64,000 nt of DNA from Streptomyces sp. NBRC 109706 (lineage in GTDB: Bacteria; Actinomycetota; Actinomycetes; Streptomycetales; Streptomycetaceae): the NCBI RefSeq assembly GCF_000974485.1, contig NZ_BBOM01000008.1, positions 124,001 through 188,000 on the forward strand, given 5' to 3'. Of the stretch, positions 25,143-33,892 are shown piece after piece. Numbering within the stretch: position 1 is the stretch's first letter; each line of letters begins with the position of its first letter. The notes beneath the pieces are model-generated. The model was not told the DNA's origin and did no database searches. It was given only the letters and a program-made list of their open reading frames with translations. The translations under genes and the position numbers were made by a program.

Positions 25143-25955
25143 TCAGACCTTGGCGATCCTGGAGAGCTGACGCAGCCGGGCCGGCGGCCTGCGCATGAAG
25201 AGCACCTGTTCGTCGGTGAACTCCTCGGCCGCGCGCGGGTCCACCGGGGAGAGGCCGAACACCTGGAACGGCAGGACGCTCCCCTTGCGCCACATCCAGA
25301 CGCCGCGCATCTCCTCGCCGAAGACGTCGGCGCAGTGCACGGCGGGCCGGCCGGCGAACGCTTCGGCGAGAGCCCTGGGCACGTTCGTCGGGTACCGGTC
25401 GGCGACGGAATCCACCCAGCCGACCACGGCCGCCCGCTGCCGGCGAAGGATGCCGGGCGGCACCCGGAGGTCGAAGACGAACACCAGGTCGTCCGGGGTG
25501 TCGTTGACCCCGGAGATCCGGTCGCCCAGCCGCACCTTGCCGACGAACAGCGCCCAGACCGGGACATGGGCGGCGCGCAGCCGGTCGAAGTCCTCCCGCA
25601 CCAGCGCCGCGCGCCGGTGACGCAGCCCGGCCTCCCTGACGGCCCAGCGGCCCAGCCCGCCCGCCATGGCCAGCGCGGTCGCGGCCATCACCACCAGTTC
25701 GCCGACCTCCCCGACGGTGCCGGCGGGGAGGTCCCCCCAGCCGAGCAGACAGAGCACCAGCGCCCCGAGCAGCAGGCCGAGGACGAGCAGCAGCGCCCGC
25801 TGCCACCAGGGCGGGATCGCCGCGTAGTGCGCGTCGAACTCCTCGGGCGTGCGCCAGGGCGGCAGGTCCGTCGGAACGGGGGTCCACAGGTCGTAGCGGT
25901 ACACATCGGCCCTGTCCCACGCACCGCGTGGCTCGCCGGGCCAGCCGGTCTCCAT
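25143..25955 (-). CDS. Membrane protein of unknown function with two transmembrane segments
   Basis: A 270-residue protein I do not recognise. The N-terminal 50 residues are Trp/Pro-rich (PPWRTPEEF, IPPWWQR). Two hydrophobic helices follow at about 53-72 and 83-100, then a soluble alpha/beta domain of about 165 residues containing VFVFDLRVPPGILR and FTDEQVLFMRRPP. The pattern suggests a membrane-anchored cytosolic domain. ATG 25955 is chosen because GGAGGGAGAGG lies just upstream; an in-frame extension to 26048 has no such site. Two genes of unlike function flank it. Confidence 0.7.
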   Translation of the reverse strand: METGWPGEPRGAWDRADVYRYDLWTPVPTDLPPWRTPEEFDAHYAAIPPWWQRALLLVLGLLLGALVLCLLGWGDLPAGTVGEVGELVVMAATALAMAGGLGRWAVREAGLRHRRAALVREDFDRLRAAHVPVWALFVGKVRLGDRISGVNDTPDDLVFVFDLRVPPGILRRQRAAVVGWVDSVADRYPTNVPRALAEAFAGRPAVHCADVFGEEMRGVWMWRKGSVLPFQVFGLSPVDPRAAEEFTDEQVLFMRRPPARLRQLSRIAKV

Positions 25956-26068
25956 CACGCCTCTCCCTCCTCGTCGCCGGTGTCCACCCACCGGACCACG
26001 GCCGCCCCCCGCACGCAGGGTGCCCGGGGCGCGACCGCTACCGATCACAGGTCGGCGCCCGTGGCGGA

Positions 26069-26111
26069 GCCGGGTGGGGGACTCCGGGCCTCCCGAACTC
26101 CCCCACCCGGC
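26069..26111 (-). terminator. Hairpin terminator after the alcohol dehydrogenase
   Basis: A 13-bp perfect stem (GCCGGGTGGGGGA pairing with its complement) with a 17-nt loop lies 25 nt beyond the stop of the alcohol dehydrogenase gene and before the membrane-protein gene. No U-tract follows, as is usual in high-GC actinomycetes. Confidence 0.65.
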
Positions 26112-26118
26112 ACGCGAG

Positions 26119-26148
26119 TTCAGGGCGTCAGGGCGTCAGGGCGTCAGG
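26119..26148. repeat. Three tandem 8-bp repeats at the 3' end of the alcohol dehydrogenase gene
   Basis: CAGGGCGT is repeated three times in a row across the stop codon of the alcohol dehydrogenase gene (stop at 26136-26138). Loss or gain of a unit would shift the frame and alter only the last few residues. Confidence 0.6.
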
Positions 26149-27182
26149 GTGGAGATGTCGATGACGGCGCGGTAGCGGACGTCGGAGGCCAGGACCCGGT
26201 CCCAGGCCTCGTTGATCTGGTCGGCGCGGACGATCTCGACCTCGGGGGCGATGCCGTGTTCGGCGCAGAAGTCGAGCATCTCCTGGGTCTCCGCGATGCC
26301 GCCGATCTTGGATCCGGAGAAGGAACGCTGGTTCTCGAACAGCGTGAACAGGGTCACCGGCACCGGCTCCGGCGGGGCGCCGACGTTGACGACCGTGCCG
26401 TGCAGGGCGAGCAGCCCGAGGTAGGCGTTCAGGTCCAGCGGCGCGCTGACGGTGTTGACGATGAGGTCGAAGGTGTTCGCCAGCTCCTTGAACGTCGCCG
26501 GATCGTCGGTCGCGTAGTAGTGGTCGGCGCCGAGCCGCAGCCCGTCGTCGCGCTTGCGAAGACTCTGGGAGAGGACGGTGACCTCCGCGCCGAGGGCGTG
26601 GGCGAGCTTGACCGCCATATGACCGAGACCGCCGAGGCCGACGACGGCGACCTTCTTGCCCGGGCCGGCGTTCCAGCGCCGCAGCGGCGAGTAGGTGGTG
26701 ATACCGGCGCACAGCAGCGGCGCCGCGCTCTCGAACGGGATCGCTTCCGGTATGCGCAGCACAAAGTGCTCGTCGACCACGATATGGCTGGAGTAGCCGC
26801 CCTGGGTGACGGATCCGTCGGCGTCGGTGCCGCCGTAGGTGTCGGTGAACCCGTCGAGGCAGTACTGCTCGAATCCGGCGCGGCAGTTGGCGCAGGTGCG
26901 ACAGGAGTTGACCATGACGCCGACGCCGACCCGGTCGCCCACCCGGTGGCGGGTGACCTCGGGGCCGACCTCGGTGACGAAGCCCGCGATCTCGTGCCCG
27001 ACCGTGAGCGGAAACGGCACCGGGCCCCATTCGCCCCGGACGGTGTGGATGTCGGAGTGACAGATCCCGGCCCAGGCGATCTCGATGAGCACATCCTTCG
27101 GGCCGACCTCCCGCCGGGAGATCACGCCGGGGGCGAGCGGGCCGGTCTCGGAGGTCGCGGTGTAAGCGGGGACGAGTGGCAT
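26136..27182 (-). CDS. Zinc-dependent alcohol dehydrogenase (CAD/YahK-like)
   Basis: A 348-residue medium-chain dehydrogenase that should interconvert aldehydes and primary alcohols, probably with NADP(H). Catalytic zinc ligands are in GICHSDIH and GHEIAGF. The structural zinc is bound by CRTCANCRAGFEQYC and the cofactor fold by VVGLGGLGHMAVK. Start ATG 27182 follows AAAGGA; the in-frame extension upstream has no support. It is divergent from the aldo/keto reductase, so both may be part of aldehyde detoxification, though nothing proves co-regulation. Confidence 0.9.
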   Translation of the reverse strand: MPLVPAYTATSETGPLAPGVISRREVGPKDVLIEIAWAGICHSDIHTVRGEWGPVPFPLTVGHEIAGFVTEVGPEVTRHRVGDRVGVGVMVNSCRTCANCRAGFEQYCLDGFTDTYGGTDADGSVTQGGYSSHIVVDEHFVLRIPEAIPFESAAPLLCAGITTYSPLRRWNAGPGKKVAVVGLGGLGHMAVKLAHALGAEVTVLSQSLRKRDDGLRLGADHYYATDDPATFKELANTFDLIVNTVSAPLDLNAYLGLLALHGTVVNVGAPPEPVPVTLFTLFENQRSFSGSKIGGIAETQEMLDFCAEHGIAPEVEIVRADQINEAWDRVLASDVRYRAVIDISTLTP

Positions 27183-27416
27183 CGGGGTCCTTTGCGGTGG
27201 TGAGCGGGAACACGGCATCCGCGGCGGGATGCCCGAACGTCCTCAACGAAACCACCGCGCCGCCTCTTCCCGGGAGGGTCCCCCGGGAACTTTCCGGACT
27301 CGGGGGCCGGCCGCCGGGCAGCGGTAGGCTCGAAAACATCCCGGGCCGGCCCGCCGGAGCAGTGCCGTGGGGGCGGCCCGCGCGACGTCGAACAGGAAGA
27401 ACAGGAAGCCGCACCC

Positions 27417-28310
27417 ATGTCGTTGCCTCAGCGAACCATCGGCGATGTCCAGGTCAGCGCGATCGGTCTCGGCGGGATGCCGATGTCCGTCGAGGGCCGC
27501 CCCGACGACGAGACGCGTTCGGTCCGCACCGTCCACGCCGCGCTCGACGCCGGAGTGACGCTGATCGACACCGCGAACGCGTACCACCTCGGCGCCGACA
27601 TCGTCGGCCACGACGAGACCGGACACAACGAGACGCTTGTCGCCAGGGCCCTGGGGGAGTGGGGCGGCGACAGCGACGCGGTGCTCGTCGCCACCAAGGG
27701 CGGCCATCTGCGGACCGGCGACGGGACCTGGATCGTCAACGGCCGGCCCGAACACATCAAGCGGGCGGCGAAGGACTCGGCCGTCCGGCTCGGCGTCGAG
27801 GCCATCGGCCTCTACCAGCACCACCGCCCGGACCCCGAGGTGCCCTACGCGGACAGCGTCGGGGCGCTCGCCGACCTCCTCGACGAGGGCGTGATCCGCC
27901 TGGCCGGCATCTCCAACGCCGATCCCGGCCAGATCCGCGAGGCCCATGACATCCTGGGCGGGCGGCTGGCCTCGGTGCAGAACCAGTTCTCGCCGGCGTT
28001 CCGTTCCAGCGAGCCGGAGTTGGAGCTGTGCGCGGAACTCGGCATCGCGTTCCTGCCGTGGAGCCCGCTCGGCGGCATCGGCCGCGCCGGCGCGCTCGGC
28101 GAGCGCTTCACCCCGTTCGCACGGATCGCCACCGCGCACGGCGTCAGCCCACAACAGGTCTGCCTCGCCTGGCAGTTGGCGCTGGCTCCCACGGTCATCC
28201 CCATCCCCGGCGCCTCCCGGCCCGCCAGCATCGAGGACTCGGCGAAGGCCACCGAACTCACCCTCACCGAAGAGGAGATCGCCACCCTCAGCACAACGAG
28301 CCCGAACTGA
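27417..28310 (+). CDS. Aldo/keto reductase
   Basis: A 297-residue TIM-barrel NADPH oxidoreductase. The catalytic tetrad is visible: Asp and Tyr in DTANAYH, Lys in VATKGG and His in QHHRPD. C-terminal IPGASRPASIEDS is the cofactor-binding loop. It probably reduces aldehydes or ketones. AGGAAG lies upstream of ATG 27417. A very strong hairpin downstream ends its transcript. Confidence 0.9.
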   Translation: MSLPQRTIGDVQVSAIGLGGMPMSVEGRPDDETRSVRTVHAALDAGVTLIDTANAYHLGADIVGHDETGHNETLVARALGEWGGDSDAVLVATKGGHLRTGDGTWIVNGRPEHIKRAAKDSAVRLGVEAIGLYQHHRPDPEVPYADSVGALADLLDEGVIRLAGISNADPGQIREAHDILGGRLASVQNQFSPAFRSSEPELELCAELGIAFLPWSPLGGIGRAGALGERFTPFARIATAHGVSPQQVCLAWQLALAPTVIPIPGASRPASIEDSAKATELTLTEEEIATLSTTSPN

Positions 28311-28384
28311 GGGGGGAAGCCTTCACCCCTGCCGAGGCGGCGCCCCCGCCGCTGCCCGGCGGGACCGTGACCGTGACCGAGGCC

Positions 28385-28431
28385 CCGGGCGGGCGGGACG
28401 GCCGACGTAGTCGGCCGTCCCGCCCGCCCGG
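28385..28431. terminator. Bidirectional terminator, 22-bp perfect stem
   Basis: Positions 28385-28406 pair perfectly with 28410-28431 around a 3-nt loop. The hairpin lies between the convergent aldo/keto reductase and purine permease genes, so it can stop both transcripts. It is one of the strongest hairpins in the window. Confidence 0.9.
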
Positions 28432-28487
28432 TCCCCGTTCTGGCCGGGGACCGTCAACGCGCTCCGGTCAGGCGGGGGTTGCGACGT

Positions 28488-29942
28488 TCACTTGACGCCG
28501 AGGAGCTGCTCGACGGGGTCGATGGCGAAGTAGACCAGGAAGAGCGCCGCGGTGCCCCACAGCAACCAGTGGACCTCGCGGGCCTTGCCCATGCACGCCT
28601 TGATGATCACGTAGGAGACGAAGCCGGCGCCGATGCCGTTGGTGATGGAGTAGGTGAAGGGCATCACGACGATGGTCACAAAGGCCGGGATGGCGAGGTC
28701 GTAACGTTCCCAGTCGATGTGCCTGACCTGGGTCATCATCAGGAATCCGACCGCGACCAGGGCCGGGGACGCGGCCTGGAGGGGAACGATGGTCAGCAGG
28801 GGCGTGAGGAAGAGGGCGACGGCGAACATGCCGCCGGTGATGAGGTTGGCGAAACCGGTGCGGGCGCCCTCGCCGACGCCGGCGGCGGATTCGATATAGG
28901 TGGTGGCGGACGAGGACGAGGACGCGCCACCGGCGACCGCGGCCGCGCCGTCGATCAGCAGGACGCGGCCGAGCCCGGGGACCTGCCCGCGTTCGTCCAG
29001 CAGCCCGGCCTCCGCCGTGACGCCGACGACGGTGCCCATGGTGTCGAAGAAGTCGGACAGGATCAGGGTGAAGACGAGCAGCACGACGGTCAGGACGCTG
29101 ATCTGCTCGAACGAGCCGAGCAGGTCGAAGTTGCCCAGCAGGCCGAAGTCGGGAGCGGCGACGATCTCGTCGGGGAGGGAGGGGGAGGTCAGGCCCCAGG
29201 ACTCGATGTCGGCGATCTCGTTGACGACGATGGCGAGGAGGGTCATCAGGGCGATGCTGATGAGGATGGCGCCCTTGATCTTGCGGGCCAGGAGGACCAG
29301 CGTCAGGAGCAGGCCGAGGCAGAAGATGGCTATCGGCCAGCCGGTGAGGGTGCCGCTGCCCAACTGGACGGGCACGGTGGTGTTCGCGACGTCGGGGATG
29401 CGGGTGACGAACCCCGCGTCCACGAAGCCGATGAAGGCGATGAACAGGCCGATTCCGACGCTGATGGCCTGTTTGAGCGGTTGTGGAATGGCGTGCATGA
29501 CGGCCTCGCGCAGACCGGTCATGACCAGCAGGGAGATGAGCAGGCCCTCAAGCACGATGAGGCCCATCGCGTCTTCCCAGCTCATCAGGGGCGCGATCTG
29601 CACGGCGACGATCACGTTGATGCCGAGGCCCGCGGCCAGGGCGAGCGGCAGGTTGCCGCCCACGCCCATGATCAACGTCATGACCGCCGCCACCAGGGCG
29701 GTGGCGGTGGCCAGTTGGGGAATACTCAGTTGCTCGCCGAACTTGTCCTCGGCGCTCCCCAGGATGATCGGGTTGAGCACGAGAATATAAGCCATGGTGA
29801 AGAACGTGGCGAACCCGCCGCGTATCTCCCGGGCATAGGTGGAGCCACGTTCGCTGATGCGAAAGTAGCGGTCCAGCGGACCGCCCGTTCTGGGGGGTGG
29901 GGCGTGAACCGGACGGCCGGGGCGGGCCGGACTGGTGTGCAT
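28488..29942 (-). CDS. NCS2-family purine permease (AzgA-like)
   Basis: A 484-residue integral membrane protein with 12-14 hydrophobic segments, of the AzgA branch of nucleobase transporters (guanine/hypoxanthine/adenine uptake). FFTMAYILVLNP near residue 47, GMG/GLGINV-type loops, and the DFFDTMGTVVGV and GASSSSSATTYIESAAGV segments are family hallmarks around the substrate site. It is monocistronic by appearance, with a strong terminator downstream. Confidence 0.92.
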   Translation of the reverse strand: MHTSPARPGRPVHAPPPRTGGPLDRYFRISERGSTYAREIRGGFATFFTMAYILVLNPIILGSAEDKFGEQLSIPQLATATALVAAVMTLIMGVGGNLPLALAAGLGINVIVAVQIAPLMSWEDAMGLIVLEGLLISLLVMTGLREAVMHAIPQPLKQAISVGIGLFIAFIGFVDAGFVTRIPDVANTTVPVQLGSGTLTGWPIAIFCLGLLLTLVLLARKIKGAILISIALMTLLAIVVNEIADIESWGLTSPSLPDEIVAAPDFGLLGNFDLLGSFEQISVLTVVLLVFTLILSDFFDTMGTVVGVTAEAGLLDERGQVPGLGRVLLIDGAAAVAGGASSSSSATTYIESAAGVGEGARTGFANLITGGMFAVALFLTPLLTIVPLQAASPALVAVGFLMMTQVRHIDWERYDLAIPAFVTIVVMPFTYSITNGIGAGFVSYVIIKACMGKAREVHWLLWGTAALFLVYFAIDPVEQLLGVK

Positions 29943-30212
29943 GGCGGAGTCTCCTGGGACTACAAATGTGAGCGGGATTGGTGCGTCGTGTTCCGTCGCG
30001 TGTGACGGTCGTTACGCGAGTGGCTCGGCACCATGCGAGCGGATCATACGCGGCCCGGCTGAATTGCCAATTACATGGTGATGTCAGGTAGTTGCCAACC
30101 TCGCTCATCCCCGGTCGCTTCATGAAGAATCGGCATCGACATAGCTCGCTAAAGGTGACGCACGCGACAGCGGCTATGGAGTTACGACCGGTAAGCCCCC
30201 TACTCTCTGCGC

Positions 30213-30884
30213 GTGCAGCCACCGCACCCATTCAACGCACGCGCCGCCCGCACCTTGCGTGAGACGCTCGGAATGACTCCGGATCACATCGCGTACAGCA
30301 TGCGGGCCTCTCATGGCGCGCCCCACATAACCCCCCACCACATCGCCGCATGGGAGCGCGGCACCGCCTGGCCCACCGCCCACGAACTCACCGCCCTGGC
30401 GGCCGCCCTGTGGTGCGCCCCCAGGGATCTCATGGGCCGTCCCCGGACGTTGCTCGAACACCGCCTGGCCCGTGGCGTCGCCGCCGCGGACCTCGCCCGG
30501 CTCCTCGGCCTCAAACTCGATGACTACCGCGCCATGGAGGAGAGCGGCCAATGGACCGGCGACCAGACACAGGCCGCCGTCCTCGGCCGGGTCCTGGAGC
30601 TCTCCCCGAGGGACCTCATCGCCGCCACCGGCTATGAGGAGGAACTCGCCCACCTGCTCGCCGAGGCCGTGTCCAGCCGCTGGCAGGCGCATATCGGCGC
30701 CATCGCCAAGCTGGTCTCCCTGGACCGGCGAACGCTGCGGGACCCCCTGCGCACGATGCACCAGGAGTACCAGAACCTCGCCGCCGCCACCCTCAGTCGA
30801 GCCGGCCCCACGGCCGGCGAAGCCGGAGAGCGCTATCTGGAGAACATCGTCGACCACTTCTGGTCCCGACTCCCGGAACGCTAG
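30213..30884 (+). CDS. XRE-type helix-turn-helix regulator
   Basis: A 223-residue DNA-binding protein. Two helix-turn-helix-like units are visible: residues about 10-55 (MTPDHIAYSM to HHIAAWERGT) and 85-130 (VAAADLARLLGLKLDDYRAMEESG). A helical C-terminal part follows. The GTG start has no Shine-Dalgarno sequence, and a TACTCT -10-like box sits only 7 nt upstream, so the mRNA may be leaderless. It faces away from the purine permease; whether it regulates it is unknown. Confidence 0.8.
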   Translation: MQPPHPFNARAARTLRETLGMTPDHIAYSMRASHGAPHITPHHIAAWERGTAWPTAHELTALAAALWCAPRDLMGRPRTLLEHRLARGVAAADLARLLGLKLDDYRAMEESGQWTGDQTQAAVLGRVLELSPRDLIAATGYEEELAHLLAEAVSSRWQAHIGAIAKLVSLDRRTLRDPLRTMHQEYQNLAAATLSRAGPTAGEAGERYLENIVDHFWSRLPER

Positions 30885-31538
30885 AGGCGGGTGTCCCCAC
30901 GCGCGGCCGCATAAGGCGAGGGCGCGCCGTCCGGTCACTCCTCTCCGTTTCCCGGCCCTGGCTATCCGTGATCGAAACGGAAGGGCATACGGCCGAAGAG
31001 GAGAACGCCGCCGATTTTCCTTCGAATATCTTCACCGACCGATACGTCATCTTCATCCAACAGAAAGACAAAGAGTCACGCGACAGTGTCGGCTGATCAG
31101 CTCAGCGTGATCTCACCAAACCTCCCCGGATTCCGAGGAGAAAGGAGACGCGCGCTCTTGGGCGCGGCCCAAGATCATTTTACCGGCGATCCCCACCCCC
31201 GGCCGCCGAGCGGCAACTCCCCCCGCCGCGCGCTCTGCTGCTGACACCAATCGAGCGGACCGTCGGCAACTCCCTCCATGCCGGGGCGGATCGCGCCCGC
31301 GATGGCGAAACGGTCGACCCCCTCGGCGACGGCGTCAGCGGGGCGGAGGGATCCCCGCGCCCGCCCCTGTGACCGAGGCGCCCGGCGGTGACCGTGGCCC
31401 AGGGCGAACCGGTCCGGCTTCTCGTCGTTGGTCAGATTCCCGTTCACCGGGGTGAGCGCCTGACGGCGAGCCGGCCCGGTGCGTGGGCGCGGGGCCGGCT
31501 CCTTGTGCCAGTGCGGCGTGACCTTGCCTGCTGGCCGA
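30885..31538. other. Gene-poor stretch
   Basis: This 654-bp stretch has no convincing coding sequence. It is less GC-rich than its surroundings at 30955-31100. A 7-bp stem hairpin (31157-31173) followed by ATCATTTTA looks like a weak plus-strand terminator. I see no RNA gene. Confidence 0.4.
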
Positions 31539-32288
31539 TCACTTCGCCTGGGAGAGCGAGACCGCGTCGGGGCCGGCGGGGAATCGCAGCTGGCCGGTCG
31601 TGTCGTGCGCGGCTCGCCACACTGTTTCGGCGACGTCGCTCTCCTTGGTGAAGAGGTCCTGTCCCGTGAAGTCGCCCATGGCCTTCTTCGCCCATGGCGC
31701 GTAGGGCGCCGGGACCAGCTCGTCCAGCGAGGTGCCCTTCGTCGCGTTGGCGGCGAAGTTCGTCGTCAGGCAGGCGCCCGGCTGGACCGTCTTTGCCCGC
31801 ACACCGAACGGCAGGAGCTCGAGTGCCAGGGATGCGGTGAACCCCTCGATGGCCATCTTGCTCGCCTTGTAGACGGCCGAGAGCGGCATGTGCCCCAGCA
31901 CCACGCTGGAGGTCACGTTGACCACCACGCCGGAGCCACGTTCGCGGAACTGGGGCAGCACCGCCTGCGTCATCGCCATCACGCCGAACGTGTTGGTCTC
32001 GAAGACCTCCCGCACTCGGGCCATGGGGGTGCCCTCGAACACGCTGATCGAGGGCACGCCCGCGTTGTTGACCAGGACATCGATGGGGCTTTCGGCCTCG
32101 AAGGCGGCGGTGATGCTCTCGGGCCTGGTCACGTCGAGCTCGATGACGCGGAGCCGGTCCGACTCGGGAAGAACCCCTGGACGCGGCGTCCGCATCGTGG
32201 CGATGACGTTCCACCCCTGCGAGTGGAAGTAGAGGGCGGTCTCCCGCCCGTACCCGGATGAGGTGCCAGTGATCAGAACGGTCTTCAT
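31539..32288 (-). CDS. Short-chain dehydrogenase/reductase
   Basis: A 249-residue classical SDR. The cofactor motif TGTSSGYG, NNAG, and the catalytic Ser and YKASK are in place. It is a cytosolic NAD(P)H oxidoreductase of unknown substrate. ATG 32288 behind AAAGGGG is chosen over an in-frame start 27 codons upstream. An AraC regulator on the same strand lies 160 bp upstream, an arrangement common for SDR genes under local AraC control. Confidence 0.88.
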   Translation of the reverse strand: MKTVLITGTSSGYGRETALYFHSQGWNVIATMRTPRPGVLPESDRLRVIELDVTRPESITAAFEAESPIDVLVNNAGVPSISVFEGTPMARVREVFETNTFGVMAMTQAVLPQFRERGSGVVVNVTSSVVLGHMPLSAVYKASKMAIEGFTASLALELLPFGVRAKTVQPGACLTTNFAANATKGTSLDELVPAPYAPWAKKAMGDFTGQDLFTKESDVAETVWRAAHDTTGQLRFPAGPDAVSLSQAK

Positions 32289-32447
32289 ATTGTGCCCCTT
32301 TGCGACGTGGTGGGATCCATACGGGTGGGCAGGCATTTTCCTGCTCCACGGGAGAACCGGTGATCCCATTGAAGCGTTCTGACCTGCGGAGACAGTAGAG
32401 CTATCCTCGCGATTCCTTGCACGATCCTCCAGTAGATCCCACCCGGC

Positions 32448-33353
32448 TCAGGGCAGGAGACCTGCCGGTGCACGCACGGCCTGACGCAGGCGGGCGGCGT
32501 CCTGGCTGGGGGGCGCGCCGAACTGGCGGCGGTACTCCCGGCTGAACTGCGACGGGTTGTCGTAGCCGACGCGGTGGCCGACTCCGGTGACGTCTCCGGG
32601 GTGGGTGGCGAGCAGCAGCCGGGCCTCCTGGAGCCGGATCTGCTTCTGGAATTGGATGGGGCTCATCGCGGTCACCGCTTGGAAGTTGCGGTAGAAGGCG
32701 GAGACGCCCATGCCGGTCTGCCGCGCCACGTCCTCGACGCGGAAGGGCTGTGCGTAGTGCTCGCGGATCCAGCGCACGGCCCGCGAGATGTGGCTGAGGC
32801 TGCTGTCGGCCAGGCCGAGCTGGCGGATCGTCGCGCCCTGCTCGCCGGTGATCAGGCGCCACAGGATCTCGCGCTTGACCAGCGGGGCCAGTACGGCCCG
32901 GTCGCGGGGTTCGTCGAGCAGGCGCAACAGCCTGACCACCGCGTCCAGCAGCGCGGCCGGGGCATCACTGACGGCGATCCCCGACGGCGCGCCCCCGCTG
33001 CTCCGGGGGGCGCCTCCTGGCCCGGCCTCAAGCAGCAGCTCGGCAACGGCGGACGGTTCCAGGAGGAGACCGAACCCCAGCGCCGGCTGCTTGGGGTCGG
33101 CCTGGGTGAACTGCCCTGTGACAGGCAGGTCGACGGAGGCGACCAGGTACTGCCCGGGTCCGTACTCGAACACCCTCTCCCCGAGGGCGAGGCGTTTGGC
33201 GCCCTGGGCGATGACCGCCAGGAGTGTGCCGGACATCGAAGGCGCCGGCGGATCAGGGCGGTCGACCTTGGAGATGAGGACGCCGTCGACGGCGGTGGTC
33301 CAGTCGGGCCGCGCATGGCGGGCCAGCAGGGTGCGGAGTTCTTTGAGGCACAT
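32448..33353 (-). CDS. AraC-family transcriptional regulator
   Basis: A 301-residue regulator with an N-terminal AraC_N cupin-like sensor (about residues 10-170; FEYGPGQYLVASVDLPVTG) and a C-terminal double helix-turn-helix (RVEDVARQTGMGVSAFYRNF and VGYDNPSQFSREYRRQFG). It resembles regulators controlling neighbouring oxidoreductases. ATG 33353 is used because the frame upstream offers only TTG or GTG. It is divergent from the ABM monooxygenase and codirectional with the SDR, so either could be its target. Confidence 0.88.
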   Translation of the reverse strand: MCLKELRTLLARHARPDWTTAVDGVLISKVDRPDPPAPSMSGTLLAVIAQGAKRLALGERVFEYGPGQYLVASVDLPVTGQFTQADPKQPALGFGLLLEPSAVAELLLEAGPGGAPRSSGGAPSGIAVSDAPAALLDAVVRLLRLLDEPRDRAVLAPLVKREILWRLITGEQGATIRQLGLADSSLSHISRAVRWIREHYAQPFRVEDVARQTGMGVSAFYRNFQAVTAMSPIQFQKQIRLQEARLLLATHPGDVTGVGHRVGYDNPSQFSREYRRQFGAPPSQDAARLRQAVRAPAGLLP

Positions 33354-33501
33354 CAGTCCATTGCAGCACCATTCCGCGCTGCGGTTCCCAAAGTCGCGAG
33401 GATCGTGCAAGTTCGAACGAGTATCGGTCTAACGTTTCCGCAGTTCAACCAGCTTGAATGGAACCACCGCACTCCATCACTGAGGAGGATGAGAGGGATC
33501 C

Positions 33502-33819
33502 ATGATTGCCAACTACGGCTTCGGTGCCACCCTGACCGCCAGGCCCGGTATGGGCGACCAGCTCGTCGACCTGCTGTTGACCGGACTGGACGAGGGCAGC
33601 CCCGGCGCGAGCGAGTACTGCCTCGTCTACCTCGTCTCCCGCTCCGCGTCCGACCTCGACGTCGTCCACGTCGCCGAGGGCTGGACCAGCGAGGAGGACC
33701 ACCACCGCGTCTTCGCCAGCGAGGACGCCCGGGCCATCACGGCGCGGATCGCCCCGCTGCTCGCCAAGGACCCCGAGTACACCGACCACGTTCCGGTTCG
33801 CGGCAAATCCGCCCTCTGA
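33502..33819 (+). CDS. Antibiotic biosynthesis monooxygenase (ABM) domain protein
   Basis: A 105-residue single ABM domain with a ferredoxin-like fold (GFGATLTARPGMGDQLVDLLL; EYCLVYLVSRS; VAEGWTSEEDHHRVFAS). Such proteins are cofactor-free quinol monooxygenases or heme-degrading enzymes. It is the first gene of a likely two-gene operon with the alpha/beta hydrolase 73 bp downstream. Despite the family name, nothing here ties it to antibiotic production. Confidence 0.82.
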   Translation: MIANYGFGATLTARPGMGDQLVDLLLTGLDEGSPGASEYCLVYLVSRSASDLDVVHVAEGWTSEEDHHRVFASEDARAITARIAPLLAKDPEYTDHVPVRGKSAL

Positions 33820-33892
33820 CCCGCCGAACACCCGCGCTCCACACCCCTGTTTCGCCCGACTGTCCCACCGCCACTCACGAGAGGCAACGACC

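Noticed and set aside
28488..30005. A long plus-strand frame opposite the purine permease
   Set aside because: It is Asp/Gly/Glu-rich antisense of transmembrane code; the minus strand carries intact NCS2 motifs.
29943..30212. Possible purine riboswitch upstream of the purine permease
   Set aside because: I looked for a purine-type three-way junction core and conserved loops but saw none; regulation remains unknown.
33502..33819. ABM monooxygenase as a tailoring enzyme of the lipid-PKS cluster
   Set aside because: It is 13 kb away in a different operon with an esterase and an AraC regulator; the family name alone is not evidence.
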